From Eubacterium sp. (lineage in GTDB: Bacteria > Bacillota > Clostridia > Lachnospirales > Lachnospiraceae): a stretch of 62,907 bases of DNA. How positions within the stretch are numbered: position 1 is the first letter of the stretch; every line of letters starts with the position of its first letter. Location of the stretch: contig JAFOIV010000015.1 in assembly GCA_017420535.1 (NCBI GenBank), forward strand, positions 1-62,907. Reading direction: 5' to 3'. Below are positions 1 to 9,209 of the stretch, piece after piece. A program made the translations under genes and the position numbers. Under the pieces are notes generated by a model, which was not told where the DNA came from, ran no database searches, and was given only the letters and a program-made list of their open reading frames with translations.

Positions 1-1
1 A

Positions 2-607
2 ATGCTTAGAGCTGGTAAAAGATCAAATGAATTAGGACATGTAGTTCTTCTTGATCCTGTTGGGGCAGGTGCATCAAAGCTTCGAACAGAGACTGCTGAA
101 AAAATTGTAAATGAGATAAAGCTTGATGTTATAAGAGGAAACATTTCAGAGATAAAGACTATAGCAAATGGAATCGGTACAACTCATGGTGTTGATGCGG
201 ACGTAAATGATAAAGTGACAGAAGATAATTTAGATGAGGCTGTAGTATTTGTAAAGAATCTGGCTGATAGAATGGGATGTATCATAGCTATTACCGGAGC
301 TATCGATTTGGTGGCAGATAAAGATAAATGCTATGTTATTAGAAATGGAAGAAGTGAAATGAGTTCAATCACAGGTACAGGTTGCCAGCTTTCGGGACTT
401 ATGACAGCATTTCTCATTGCAAATCCAAAGGAAAAGCTTGAAGCTGCTGCAGCGGCTGTTTGTGCCATGGGAGCAGCAGGAGAGATCGGCTGGTCATATA
501 TGAAAGAGTATGAAGGAAATTCTACATACAGAAATCGTATCATTGATGCGATATTTAATATGGATGGGGATATGCTGGAGAGATACGCAAAGTACGAAAT
601 AAAATAA
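2..607 (+). CDS. thiM: Hydroxyethylthiazole kinase, 5'-truncated by window edge
   Basis: Phosphorylates 4-methyl-5-(2-hydroxyethyl)thiazole for thiamin phosphate assembly in the cytoplasm. The visible 201 residues include a DPVGAGAS block near the start, an IRGNISEI segment, and the ribokinase-like anion-hole region SSITGTGCQLSG near residue 123. ThiM is normally about 260-270 residues, so roughly the first 60 are outside the window and the first visible Met is not the true start. It is followed by thiE, thiD and cytX on the same strand, the usual salvage set. A TPP riboswitch, if present, would lie further upstream and is not visible. Confidence 0.93.
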   Translation: MLRAGKRSNELGHVVLLDPVGAGASKLRTETAEKIVNEIKLDVIRGNISEIKTIANGIGTTHGVDADVNDKVTEDNLDEAVVFVKNLADRMGCIIAITGAIDLVADKDKCYVIRNGRSEMSSITGTGCQLSGLMTAFLIANPKEKLEAAAAAVCAMGAAGEIGWSYMKEYEGNSTYRNRIIDAIFNMDGDMLERYAKYEIK

Positions 608-680
608 TTATGCAGTTATGTGATAGGTGTTTTAGATGGATGCGTAGCAAGATATCAGATGATTTTTGAAGAGGAAAAAA

Positions 681-1349
681 ATGTTAGTTAATGATAATTT
701 TTCAGAAGAAGCTTTAAAAAAGTCGATGCTTCTTTATGGAGTAACAGATCGCCATTGGCTTAAAGAGGAAGAAAAACTTGTTGAAAAGGTGAGACTTGCT
801 CTTTTGGGCGGGGCAACATTTATCCAGTTAAGAGAAAAAAACATGGATAGAGAAGAAATGAAGAAAGAAGCCATTGAAATAAGAGACTTATGCAGAGAGT
901 TTAAAGTTCCATTTGTGGTTAATGATGATGTACTGCTGGCAAAAGAAATAGATGCAGACGGCGTTCATGTTGGACAGGAAGATATGGAAGCTTTAAAGGC
1001 AAGAGAAATCCTGGGAGATGGAAAGATCATTGGAGTTTCTGCCCAGACTGTAGAAGAAGCAATCATTGCTGAAAAAAATGGAGCTACTTATCTTGGTGTT
1101 GGAGCAGTATTTCCAACAGGTTCAAAGGATGATGCGATAATGGTAAGTAAAGATACTCTTAAAGCAATAACTAAGGCAGTATCAATTCCTGTGGTAGCTA
1201 TAGGTGGAATCAGTAAAGAAAATGTTACTGAACTGTCAGGCTGCGGGTTGGATGGAATTTCAGTTATCAGTGCCATTTTTGGACAGGAAGATATAGAAGA
1301 AGCGACTAAAGAACTTAAGAAAGAAACTAAGAAGATCGTAGAATCTTAA
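681..1349 (+). CDS. thiE: Thiamine phosphate synthase
   Basis: Couples HMP-pyrophosphate with thiazole phosphate to give thiamin monophosphate. TIM-barrel landmarks are present in order: FIQLREKN, PFVVNDDVLLA, ADGVHVGQEDM, IGVSAQT, GVGAVFPTGSK and VVAIGGI. The frame opens at a TTG at 666, but the ATG at 681 sits a normal distance after AGAGGAA and gives about 222 residues, the usual family length, so it is preferred. It lies 73 bp after thiM and 102 bp before thiD and probably belongs to the same transcription unit. Confidence 0.94.
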   Translation: MLVNDNFSEEALKKSMLLYGVTDRHWLKEEEKLVEKVRLALLGGATFIQLREKNMDREEMKKEAIEIRDLCREFKVPFVVNDDVLLAKEIDADGVHVGQEDMEALKAREILGDGKIIGVSAQTVEEAIIAEKNGATYLGVGAVFPTGSKDDAIMVSKDTLKAITKAVSIPVVAIGGISKENVTELSGCGLDGISVISAIFGQEDIEEATKELKKETKKIVES

Positions 1350-1451
1350 GTAGATAAATAGTTAATACACGGCTTTATCGGGGGCACCACTTTAAAGTCG
1401 TTTAGCATATAAGCTAAGAAAAGTGCAAATCAAGTTAGGAGGACTTATACT

Positions 1452-2243
1452 ATGTACACAGCACTTACTATCGCTGGAAGTGATTCCAGTGGAGGCGCCG
1501 GAATTCAGGCAGATCTTAAGACCATGATAAGCAACAAGGTCTATGGAATGAGCGCGATCACAGCTCTAACTGCGCAAAATACTACCGGCGTAACAGGGAT
1601 AATGAATGTAACTCCAGATTTCCTGGAGAAAGAGATTGATGCGGTATTTACTGATATTTATCCTGATGCCGTAAAGATCGGAATGGTATCTGATAAGGAA
1701 CTTATCGGAGTCATTGAAAAAAAATTAAAGCAGTATAAAGCAAAAAATATTGTTTTGGATCCTGTAATGGTGGCTACTAGTGGAGCTCGGCTTATAGCAA
1801 ATGATGCAATGGATGCGTTAAAAAATAAGCTTATACCACTGGCGGATGTTATCACACCAAATATTCCAGAAGCTGAGGAATTAGCCGGTTTCAGCATAAA
1901 GTCTGAAACAGATATGGAAAAGGCGGCAGAAGTGATCAGTGAAAAATATGGAAATGTATGTGTTCTCATTAAGGGAGGACATAACTTAAATGATGCAAAT
2001 GATTTCCTATATACAAAAGATAAAAAAGAGTGGTTCAAAGGAAATAGGATAGATAATCCTAATACTCATGGCACAGGTTGTACATTATCATCAGCTATAG
2101 CTTCAAATCTTGCAAAGGGATTTGACATGGTTGAAGCAGTAAAGAGAGCGAAGGATTACATTTCAGGAGCTCTTGCTGCAGGACTTGATCTGGGCAAAGG
2201 CAGTGGACCTATGGATCACGGATTTTTAATCCCGGAAAATTAA
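1452..2243 (+). CDS. thiD: Hydroxymethylpyrimidine/phosphomethylpyrimidine kinase
   Basis: Carries out the two phosphorylations of hydroxymethylpyrimidine that produce HMP-PP for ThiE. It is a ribokinase-fold protein of 263 residues with the N-terminal TIAGSDSSGGAGIQADLK signature, a central DPVMVATSGA block and the C-terminal NTHGTGCTLSS anion-hole motif with its catalytic-type Cys. The ATG follows TAGGAGG by 8 bp. The gene is directly upstream of cytX, a proposed transporter for the same pyrimidine, which supports a salvage role. Confidence 0.95.
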   Translation: MYTALTIAGSDSSGGAGIQADLKTMISNKVYGMSAITALTAQNTTGVTGIMNVTPDFLEKEIDAVFTDIYPDAVKIGMVSDKELIGVIEKKLKQYKAKNIVLDPVMVATSGARLIANDAMDALKNKLIPLADVITPNIPEAEELAGFSIKSETDMEKAAEVISEKYGNVCVLIKGGHNLNDANDFLYTKDKKEWFKGNRIDNPNTHGTGCTLSSAIASNLAKGFDMVEAVKRAKDYISGALAAGLDLGKGSGPMDHGFLIPEN

Positions 2244-2278
2244 CTTGAAGATCAATTAAATATAGGAGATTAAATACT

Positions 2279-3469
2279 ATGGAGAATAAGAAAACCAGCA
2301 CTTTTTCTAATGGCCTTATCTGGTTTGGAGCCGGAGTTTCTCTTGCTGAAATAGTAACAGGAACTTTTGTTGCACCTCTGGGAATGAAAAATGGATTAAT
2401 ATCCATTGTTTTCGGACATGTTATAGGATGTATCCTGCTGTTCTTAGCAGGGCTTATTGGTGGCAGAGAAAAGAAAAGTTCTATGGAATCTGCAGGAATA
2501 GCATTTGGAAACAAAGGTAATATTCTTTTTGCGCTGTTAAATGTACTTCAGCTTGTGGGCTGGACAGGAATTATGATCTATGATGGCGCGGTATCTGCCA
2601 AAGGAATCCTTGATCTTCCAATTTTTATCTGGGCGATCATCATTGGTGGTCTTATAGTTATCTGGATAATAGCAGGACTTAAAGACCTTGGTAAGATAAG
2701 TGTGATAGTAATGGCTGCATTATTTATCCTTACTATTGTTCTTTCAGTTGTAATATTTAGAAATCCTGATGGAGCACATTCAATTTCTGAAAAGATAACT
2801 TTTGGAGCAGCTGTTGAATTATCAGTTGCTATGCCGCTTTCCTGGTTCCCTGTTATAAGTGATTATACAAAGGATGCAGAGAATCCATTTGCGGCAACAC
2901 TTACAAGTTCTGTTGTTTATGGAATGGTGAGTATGTGGATGTTTGTGATTGGAATGGGAGCATCCATTTTTGCCGGAACAGGCGATATTTCCCAGATTTT
3001 GCTTAAATCAGGGCTTGGAGTAGTAGGACTTATCATAATAGTAACTTCAACAGTAACAACAACCTTTCTTGATGCATTTTCAGCAGGAATCTCAGCTGTT
3101 ACGATTCATAAAAAGATCAGCCCTAAATGGGCTGGAGTTGCAGCGGGAGTTTTAGGTACTGTGGGAGCCGCCATTTTCAATATGGATGATATTACAGGAT
3201 TTTTATATCTTATAGGCTCTGTATTTGCACCTATGATCGCTGTTCTTATTGCTGATTATTTTATAATCCGTAAGGATTCTTCTGATAAAAAATTTGATTT
3301 TGTCAGCCTTTTTGTATGGTTTGTAGGCTTTGTAATCTATAGATTTTTGATGAAAATGGATATTCCTGTGGGGAATACTCTGCCTGACATGTTGATAACA
3401 ATCTGTCTTACAGTTTTTGTCGAAATGGTTGTGAAAAAAGTCAATAGAAAGGTTGAAATCTTTGGCTAA
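2279..3469 (+). CDS. cytX: NCS1-family hydroxymethylpyrimidine transporter CytX
   Basis: Predicted inner-membrane permease of the nucleobase:cation symporter-1 family, 396 residues with about 11-12 hydrophobic segments. The N-terminal WFGAGVSLAEIVTGTFVAPLG and the MPLSWFPVISDYT segment are typical of CytX-like members, which comparative genomics assigned to HMP uptake because they occur with thiamin genes. It starts 35 bp after thiD with an AGGAG site, so co-expression is likely. Substrate is inferred from context; cytosine-type substrates cannot be excluded from sequence alone. Confidence 0.85.
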   Translation: MENKKTSTFSNGLIWFGAGVSLAEIVTGTFVAPLGMKNGLISIVFGHVIGCILLFLAGLIGGREKKSSMESAGIAFGNKGNILFALLNVLQLVGWTGIMIYDGAVSAKGILDLPIFIWAIIIGGLIVIWIIAGLKDLGKISVIVMAALFILTIVLSVVIFRNPDGAHSISEKITFGAAVELSVAMPLSWFPVISDYTKDAENPFAATLTSSVVYGMVSMWMFVIGMGASIFAGTGDISQILLKSGLGVVGLIIIVTSTVTTTFLDAFSAGISAVTIHKKISPKWAGVAAGVLGTVGAAIFNMDDITGFLYLIGSVFAPMIAVLIADYFIIRKDSSDKKFDFVSLFVWFVGFVIYRFLMKMDIPVGNTLPDMLITICLTVFVEMVVKKVNRKVEIFG

Positions 3470-3560
3470 TATTCCGCCTTACGAAAGATGCTTCTTTAGT
3501 GTTAAAATGAATATTGCAGTGTTAATATTTGTTTTTGGATGAACAAAAAGGAGTGTTCAG

Positions 3561-4073
3561 ATGTTCAATGTAGGCGATTACGTTGTGTATGGAACTAACG
3601 GAGTTTGCAAAGTTACAAGCATTGGACCAATCGATTGCCCTGGCGTTTCAAGGGAGAGATTATACTATACCATGACGCCATGTTACATCAGAGACAGTTC
3701 TGTATCCACACCTGTTGATAATACCAGGGTTGTTATGAGAAAAGTCATGACAAGGGCTGAGGCTGAAAATCTGATCGACAGAATGGATGAAATTGATGAG
3801 TTAGAAGTCCGTGAGGAAAAAAAGAGAGAGGTAGAATATAAGAGTATTCTCCTTTCGTGTGACCCTGAAGAAATCGTTAGACTCATCAAAGCTATCTCTG
3901 AACGAATTAAGAAGAGGACTGGAGAGGGCAAAAAGATTACAAGTTCTGATTCAAAGTATATCCACATTGCAGAGGATAGCCTGTATGGCGAACTTGCGAT
4001 CGCTCTTGGAATGGAGCGAGATAATGTTGGAGATTATATTAAGTCAAGACTTGAGGAAAAACTTGGAGCATAA
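3561..4073 (+). CDS. CarD/CdnL-type transcriptional regulator
   Basis: 170-residue protein with an N-terminal CarD_CdnL_TRCF-like Tudor domain (FNVGDYVVYGTNGVCKV, then LYYTMTPC) followed by a helical, charged C-terminal half. In characterised members the N-terminal domain contacts the RNA polymerase beta subunit and the C-terminal domain contacts DNA at the promoter to stabilise open complexes. AAGGAG precedes the ATG. The gene appears monocistronic: it lies 91 bp after cytX and is closed by a strong hairpin with a T-run. Confidence 0.88.
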   Translation: MFNVGDYVVYGTNGVCKVTSIGPIDCPGVSRERLYYTMTPCYIRDSSVSTPVDNTRVVMRKVMTRAEAENLIDRMDEIDELEVREEKKREVEYKSILLSCDPEEIVRLIKAISERIKKRTGEGKKITSSDSKYIHIAEDSLYGELAIALGMERDNVGDYIKSRLEEKLGA

Positions 4074-4100
4074 GTAAAACTAAGTTAATCTGTGACGTAG

Positions 4101-4130
4101 AAAAGTCCGGCGAGAGCCGGACTTTTTTAA
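4101..4130 (+). terminator. Rho-independent terminator after the CarD-like gene
   Basis: AGTCCGGC, GAGA loop, GCCGGACT followed by a T-run: a GC-rich perfect stem just downstream of the CarD-like gene and 26 bp before the next start codon. Confidence 0.93.
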
Positions 4131-4155
4131 AAAATAATAAGAAGCAGGAATTAAT

Positions 4156-5580
4156 ATGAATAAAGATGATATTTTCGAAATAGAAATTGAAGATTTAGGA
4201 AATGACGGAGAAGGCATAGGTCACGTTGATGGAATGACTATATTTGTAAAAGATCTATGTCCGGGTGATGTAGCCAAAGTAAAAATAATAAAGGCAAAGA
4301 AGAATTATTGTTATGGCCGTGCTATGGAGATAATCAAGCCTTCGAAACAAAGGGTTGAAGCAAAATGTCCTGTGGCAAGACAGTGCGGTGGTTGTGTTCT
4401 CCAGCATCTTTCTTATGAAGAGCAGTTAAGAAGAAAAGATAAAAAAGTAAGAGATTGTCTTAGCAGGATTGGTGGCATTAAAGATATAGATTCTTACATG
4501 GAGCCACCGGTGGGAATGGAGGATCCATATCATTACAGGAATAAGATGCAGTTCCCTGTAAGACGTAACAAGGAAGGTAAGTGTGTTGTAGGTTTTTATG
4601 CGGGAAGAACCCATAGTATTATTCCTGTGGATTCTTGTGTTATAGGACACAGTGTAAATGACAATATCATTAAGGCAGTTAAGGCTTTTGTAGATAAGTT
4701 TAATATTTCCTGCTATGACGAATTAACAGGAAAAGGATTTCTTAGACACATTTTAACCAGAGTTGGATTTACCACAAATGAACTTATGGTATGTCTTATT
4801 GTTAATGGTGAAAGTCTGCCACATAAGGAAGTCTTTACAGAAATGATAAGTGATGCAGTGGCTGAGTATAATAAAGCAGCTGACAAAAAAGATGATAATT
4901 TTAAAGAGATAATACTTAAATCGATAGTCATCAATATCAATAAGGAAAAGACCAACAGGATCCTGGGCTTTACTTCAAAAACTATTTATGGTGACGGTTT
5001 TATCACAGATTATATCGGGGATGTTAAATTTATGATATCTCCGGAATCATTTTTCCAGGTTAATCCGGTGCAGACTGTTAAATTATACAGTAAAGCTTTG
5101 GAATATGCGGCCCTTACTGGAAATGAAACTGTCTGGGATATGTATTGCGGTATAGGTACAATCTCATTGTTCCTATCTGATAAGGCAAAGAAGGTTTATG
5201 GGGTTGAGATTGTTCCTCAGGCTATTATTGATGCAAAGAAAAATGCAAAGTTAAATAATAGAGATAATATAGAATTTTATACCGGTAAGGCAGAAGATGT
5301 TGTAACCGAAATATATGAAAAGAAGGTTGAAGGATCCACAGCAGACGTGGTTTGTGTTGATCCTCCAAGAAAAGGATGTGATGAGAAACTGCTTAATACC
5401 ATAATTTCTATGGCTCCTAAGAGAGTGGTTTATGTATCATGTGATCCTGCAACTCTCGCAAGGGATGTAAAATTCCTTAGTGAGCATGGTTATGAATTAA
5501 AGAAGGCGGTGGCGTTTGACCAGTTTTCTCATAGTATGCATGTGGAGACTGTGGTTCTGTTGACTAAAGTACATAACTGA
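4156..5580 (+). CDS. rlmD: 23S rRNA (uracil-5-)-methyltransferase, RlmD/RlmC-type
   Basis: Class I SAM-dependent RNA m5U methyltransferase of the TrmA/RlmC/RlmD family, 474 residues. An N-terminal TRAM domain (about residues 1-65) is followed by the Fe-S cysteine set CPVARQCGGC near residue 75. The SAM-binding VWDMYCGIGTISL motif, a VCVDPPRKG motif and the catalytic VSCDPATLARD motif with its nucleophilic Cys lie in the C-terminal half. Firmicutes often carry several paralogues that act on different uridines, so the exact target (U1939, U747 or another) is not decidable here. It is a stand-alone gene bounded by two hairpin terminators. Confidence 0.9.
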   Translation: MNKDDIFEIEIEDLGNDGEGIGHVDGMTIFVKDLCPGDVAKVKIIKAKKNYCYGRAMEIIKPSKQRVEAKCPVARQCGGCVLQHLSYEEQLRRKDKKVRDCLSRIGGIKDIDSYMEPPVGMEDPYHYRNKMQFPVRRNKEGKCVVGFYAGRTHSIIPVDSCVIGHSVNDNIIKAVKAFVDKFNISCYDELTGKGFLRHILTRVGFTTNELMVCLIVNGESLPHKEVFTEMISDAVAEYNKAADKKDDNFKEIILKSIVININKEKTNRILGFTSKTIYGDGFITDYIGDVKFMISPESFFQVNPVQTVKLYSKALEYAALTGNETVWDMYCGIGTISLFLSDKAKKVYGVEIVPQAIIDAKKNAKLNNRDNIEFYTGKAEDVVTEIYEKKVEGSTADVVCVDPPRKGCDEKLLNTIISMAPKRVVYVSCDPATLARDVKFLSEHGYELKKAVAFDQFSHSMHVETVVLLTKVHN

Positions 5581-5610
5581 TAGTGTGAAAATGCTTGAAA
5601 TAAAAAGGCT

Positions 5611-5651
5611 TTTCCGAGGATTTGGACGTGAATCCAGATCCTCGGATTTTC
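5611..5651 (+). terminator. Hairpin terminator after the RNA methyltransferase gene
   Basis: TCCGAGGATTTGGA and TCCAGATCCTCGGA form a 14-bp stem with one mismatch and a 6-nt loop, followed by TTTTCT. It separates the methyltransferase gene from the GntR/ABC promoter. Confidence 0.8.
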
Positions 5652-5701
5652 TACGTTTTAGGAGCTGTAAAGAGGCTAATTTATGACATCCATATTTTCT
5701 T

Positions 5702-5751
5702 TTGACAATTGTATATATAAGTATTATATTGTATATATCTAATATATACAA
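5702..5751 (+). promoter_or_regulatory. Promoter and palindromic operator of the ABC/GntR operon
   Basis: A canonical TTGACA (5702-5707) is followed after 17 bp by TATATT (5725-5730). Overlapping the -10 and start region is a perfect palindrome with 10-bp arms TTGTATATAT (5729-5738) and ATATATACAA (5742-5751) around a 3-nt centre. The last gene of the operon is a YtrA-type GntR repressor, so the palindrome is probably its operator and the operon autoregulated; the pairing is inferred. Confidence 0.8.
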
Positions 5752-5799
5752 TATGAATTATTGATGAAAATGGCGATAAATAGAAAACGGGAGGCCGTA

Positions 5800-6672
5800 A
5801 TGGATTTTGAAAATGCTATAGAGATAAAGGATTTAACTAAAAAGTACGATGGATTCCTTCTTGATAAGGTAAGCTTCAATGTTCCTAAGGGAAGTATAAT
5901 GGGGTTTATCGGACAGAATGGTGCAGGTAAAACAACTACAATTAATTCACTTCTTAATATAATAAACTGGGACGGTGGAGAGATAAGAATTCTGGGACAG
6001 GAGATGCCGGATCATGAATATGAGGTAAAGGAACAGATATCAGCAATATTTGATATGCTTCCATTCAATGATGATCTTTCAGCAAAGCAGTTAAACAGGA
6101 TCATGAGAGGGATCTGGAAAGAGTGGGACAGTGAAAGATTCTCTAAATATCTCGATAGATTCCAGCTTCCATATAAAAAGAAGTTTGGAGAATTCTCAAA
6201 GGGTATGAAAATGAAACTCCAGATAGCAGCGGGGCTTTCGCATAATTCAAAGCTTCTCATAATGGACGAGGCAACTACCGGACTTGATCCGGTTGTAAGA
6301 AATGAGATTCTTGATATTTTCCTTGAATATCTTCAGGACGAGAATAATTCAATACTTATGTCCTCCCACATTACTTCGGATCTGGAGAAGGTGGCGGATA
6401 TGGTTACATTTATCGATAGAGGAAGGATTCTTCTTACTGGAATAAAGGATGAAATACTTGAAAATCATGGGGTCGTTAAATGCTCAAAAAAAGATTTTAA
6501 GGATTTTGAAAGAGAGGATTATATCAGTGCCAGGCTTACAGATTTCGGTGCTGAGATAATGATCAGCGATAGATGGGGAATCGAAAAGAAGTACAGTGGC
6601 GCTGTGATCGATAAGACTACGCTTGAAGAGATAATGCTGTTCTATGTGAATAAAGACAGGGGTACTATATGA
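5800..6672 (+). CDS. ABC transporter ATP-binding protein
   Basis: Cytoplasmic ATPase driving the two membrane proteins encoded next. The Walker A motif GQNGAGKTT, the signature region FSKGMKMKLQIAAGL, Walker B LLIMDEATTGLDP and the H-loop SSH are all present, so it should be active. The frame is open from a TTG at 5761, but the ATG at 5800 lies 5 bp after GGGAGG and gives a normal 290-residue protein, so it is chosen. It overlaps the following gene by 4 bp. The set resembles the YtrBCDEF/BcrA class of exporters and sensors linked to cell-envelope stress; the substrate is unknown. Confidence 0.92.
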   Translation: MDFENAIEIKDLTKKYDGFLLDKVSFNVPKGSIMGFIGQNGAGKTTTINSLLNIINWDGGEIRILGQEMPDHEYEVKEQISAIFDMLPFNDDLSAKQLNRIMRGIWKEWDSERFSKYLDRFQLPYKKKFGEFSKGMKMKLQIAAGLSHNSKLLIMDEATTGLDPVVRNEILDIFLEYLQDENNSILMSSHITSDLEKVADMVTFIDRGRILLTGIKDEILENHGVVKCSKKDFKDFEREDYISARLTDFGAEIMISDRWGIEKKYSGAVIDKTTLEEIMLFYVNKDRGTI

Positions 6673-7442
6673 AACAACTAATGTATAGAAATATATATCT
6701 GATACGAAAAAACATATTGATAACTGCCGCTATTTCAGTTGCTTTATTTCTCGCAGGCGTTTTGATTGCTCTTTCAGCAAGGTTTGGAAATATAGCAAAG
6801 TATGCAGATGATGCTACAGTAAAAGAATGTTTAGATATTTCTACATATTTTGCAATCCTTTCAGGAATAATATTTGCGACTATGGTGGAGCATATTCCGA
6901 ATCTTATAATCTCTGATTATAAAAAGAATTGGAGTGCTTATATCGCTTCTACAGGTGTTAAACCTGCTCTCAGGGTAGGAACAGATTTTGCACTGATTTT
7001 TATAATGAATATTATCAGCTTTTTTATATGGCTTATCTATGATTTTTCAATAAGGCATATTACCGGGATAAAAGAGGTTCATATAATTGAGTCATTAAGT
7101 GGGAACCAGGGAACAATAATAGTAGTGACGATCATATCGGTACTACTTCTCGTTGGTAGTTATATGTCTGTGATGGCTTACATTTTTAAGGGGAAGGATT
7201 CGCTTAAAAAGCAGATTGTCACAGGGGCTCCGATAGTAATACTTTCGCTTACGCCTTTTATTCTTCTTATAGTATTTGAAAGTCTGGATATTTCTATAAT
7301 AAATATGTTAGATAAGGTAAGTGTTTTGTTTGAAAACAAGGCACTTTTTGTGACTATCTTTGTTTGTGATTCTATAGTTATCACTTTTATCTGTTATCTG
7401 ATATCTCTTAGAGCAGTCAGAAAAGAGGGGCGAAAAGTATGA
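6669..7442 (+). CDS. ABC-2-type membrane protein
   Basis: 257-residue hydrophobic protein with about six membrane segments (first at residues 16-36, last near the C-terminus) and an amphipathic N-terminus, MKQLMYRNIYLIRKN. The layout matches permease subunits of ABC-2 exporters. It overlaps the ATPase gene and the next permease gene by 4 bp each, indicating translational coupling within one operon. No specific family was recognised beyond this. Confidence 0.78.
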   Translation: MKQLMYRNIYLIRKNILITAAISVALFLAGVLIALSARFGNIAKYADDATVKECLDISTYFAILSGIIFATMVEHIPNLIISDYKKNWSAYIASTGVKPALRVGTDFALIFIMNIISFFIWLIYDFSIRHITGIKEVHIIESLSGNQGTIIVVTIISVLLLVGSYMSVMAYIFKGKDSLKKQIVTGAPIVILSLTPFILLIVFESLDISIINMLDKVSVLFENKALFVTIFVCDSIVITFICYLISLRAVRKEGRKV

Positions 7443-8230
7443 GAGGACATATATATAAAGATCTATATCTGATCAGGAACAAAACGATATATAGCATAAT
7501 TATGAGTGTGTTCACTATTATATTCGGTTTCGTAATATATCTTTTACCCAGGACAGTACCTGATATGGATGGAATTCCAATGCCTTCTGTATCTTCTTTA
7601 GTTCTTATGCTTGATATATTAATAATCATCAATGCATCAGTTTTATGTAATGAAGTTATAAAAACAGATAAGGAAAGAGTTTGGGGCTATTATGGAGTGG
7701 CTCTTCCTGGCAGTGAGAAATCGGTCGTTGCAGCAAAATATATGACAGTGTTCATTTTGTATTTTATTACATTTCTTATAACGGAACTGCTGGGTGTTAT
7801 TGTGGGACTTTTTGCTAACGAATTAGTGAACTGGTCAATGCCGGTACTGTATATAATTATGTTTGGTGTTTTACTGAGAGCTGTTGAGATGCCACTGGCA
7901 ATCAGATTCGGAGCAGATAAGGCGAATGGAATCCGAATCCTTATGACAACTGTTATTGTTCTTATTATCGGAATCTATCTGGGATTTGGAAATATTGAAT
8001 GGCTTATGGGAGAGAATGGAATATTAAAGAATCTTATAGCAGCTATAGAAGAAGATCAAAATGTTATTGAAACTGCAAAGAATGAGATATCGGGAATTCT
8101 TGCAAAAATGACATATTGGTCGATTATTCTCTCTTCGCTATTTCCTCACGTTGTAGTAATTCTTTACTACATTTCATATCGTGTGTCATGTAAGGTATAT
8201 AAGAAAGGGGTGACGAGAGCGGATGCCTGA
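7439..8230 (+). CDS. Second ABC-2-type membrane protein
   Basis: 263 residues with roughly six predicted membrane helices and the same N-terminal style as its upstream neighbour (RGHIYKDLYLIRNK), so the two are probably paralogous permease subunits forming a heterodimer with the ATPase. It overlaps the previous gene by 4 bp and the following protease gene by 8 bp. Substrate unknown. Confidence 0.78.
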   Translation: MRGHIYKDLYLIRNKTIYSIIMSVFTIIFGFVIYLLPRTVPDMDGIPMPSVSSLVLMLDILIIINASVLCNEVIKTDKERVWGYYGVALPGSEKSVVAAKYMTVFILYFITFLITELLGVIVGLFANELVNWSMPVLYIIMFGVLLRAVEMPLAIRFGADKANGIRILMTTVIVLIIGIYLGFGNIEWLMGENGILKNLIAAIEEDQNVIETAKNEISGILAKMTYWSIILSSLFPHVVVILYYISYRVSCKVYKKGVTRADA

Positions 8231-9188
8231 GACATTAGTTGAATTAGAAAAAACAGATCTGACTGATAAGTGGTATAGAAATCCGGCAGAGTTCAGCAGA
8301 AAGAAAACACTATCTGAGATTGGTGTTTTTCTTTTGATAACATTTGGACTGATGCTCACCTTTGGCTGGAAGGCATATATTATGCCGGGGGAGGATAACG
8401 GAGTGGTAGATCCTGTAAATTTAAATACCGGATTGAAAAACTTCTGCTATTATATAGCCGCCTTTAGTCCGGCTCTCGGCTGTATTACAGCGAGATATAT
8501 ATTCAGGGAAGGTTTTAGGGATGATATACTGTTTCCAAAGTTTACGGGACATTTTAAAGGATATTTACTTGCGTTTATTCTTCCATTAACATGGGGTATA
8601 ATGAACTGCATATTAATAACGGTCGTTTTGGGAACGGGATTTACAGTTAAGGCACCGGGTGGCATTTTGGAGGTTGTTGCAGCACTATTTCAGCAAAGTG
8701 CTATTGGATATATGGCATTTTTCCTGCTTATAGGTGAAGAACTGGGATGGAGAGCGTTTTTGTATGATAAGCTGGAATGCCTTTTTGGACTAAATGCTTC
8801 AATCGTAATAGGAGGAATCATCTGGGGAGTATGGCATCTGCCAGTGCTTATACAAATGGGACTCAATTTTGGGAAGGATGCTCCCGGATTTCCAATTACA
8901 AATGTGCTCTTGATGTGTGTGTTTTGCGTAGTTATTGGTGCTATGCTTCAGATGCTTAGGAAGATGGCGGATTCGGTAGTCGCTCCGATAATAGCACATG
9001 CACTTATTGATACAGTATGTAATGTTATAGCTACGATGTTTTTGTCGGAGAAAATAGTGGATAGTGTACAGTTTAAGATAGGGGGCTGTATGATAGTTTC
9101 ATCGGTGTTGATTGGGATACCGTGCTGGGTTTATATGAATAAGTGCCGGCATATGCGAAATGGTGCTAGGCAAACCTTAAAAAAGTGA
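8223..9188 (+). CDS. CPBP-family intramembrane glutamic/metallo-protease
   Basis: 321-residue membrane protein with the CPBP (Abi, formerly CAAX-protease-like) motifs: GEELGWRAFL (the EExxxR motif), GVWHLPVL and IAHALID. These glutamate and histidine residues form the active site of the Rce1/CPBP fold. It is encoded inside an ABC exporter operon. In Gram-positive bacteria such proteases often accompany exporters of peptides or confer self-immunity, so a role in peptide handling or envelope stress is plausible but unproven. The gene overlaps the preceding permease gene by 8 bp. Confidence 0.88.
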   Translation: MPETLVELEKTDLTDKWYRNPAEFSRKKTLSEIGVFLLITFGLMLTFGWKAYIMPGEDNGVVDPVNLNTGLKNFCYYIAAFSPALGCITARYIFREGFRDDILFPKFTGHFKGYLLAFILPLTWGIMNCILITVVLGTGFTVKAPGGILEVVAALFQQSAIGYMAFFLLIGEELGWRAFLYDKLECLFGLNASIVIGGIIWGVWHLPVLIQMGLNFGKDAPGFPITNVLLMCVFCVVIGAMLQMLRKMADSVVAPIIAHALIDTVCNVIATMFLSEKIVDSVQFKIGGCMIVSSVLIGIPCWVYMNKCRHMRNGARQTLKK

Positions 9189-9209
9189 GTAGTCAGGAAA
9201 AACAAATAA

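Noticed and set aside
1350-1451. Possible TPP riboswitch between thiE and thiD
   Set aside because: The thi-box core (CTGAGA and the paired ACCTGATCTGG-type segment) is not present in this spacer.
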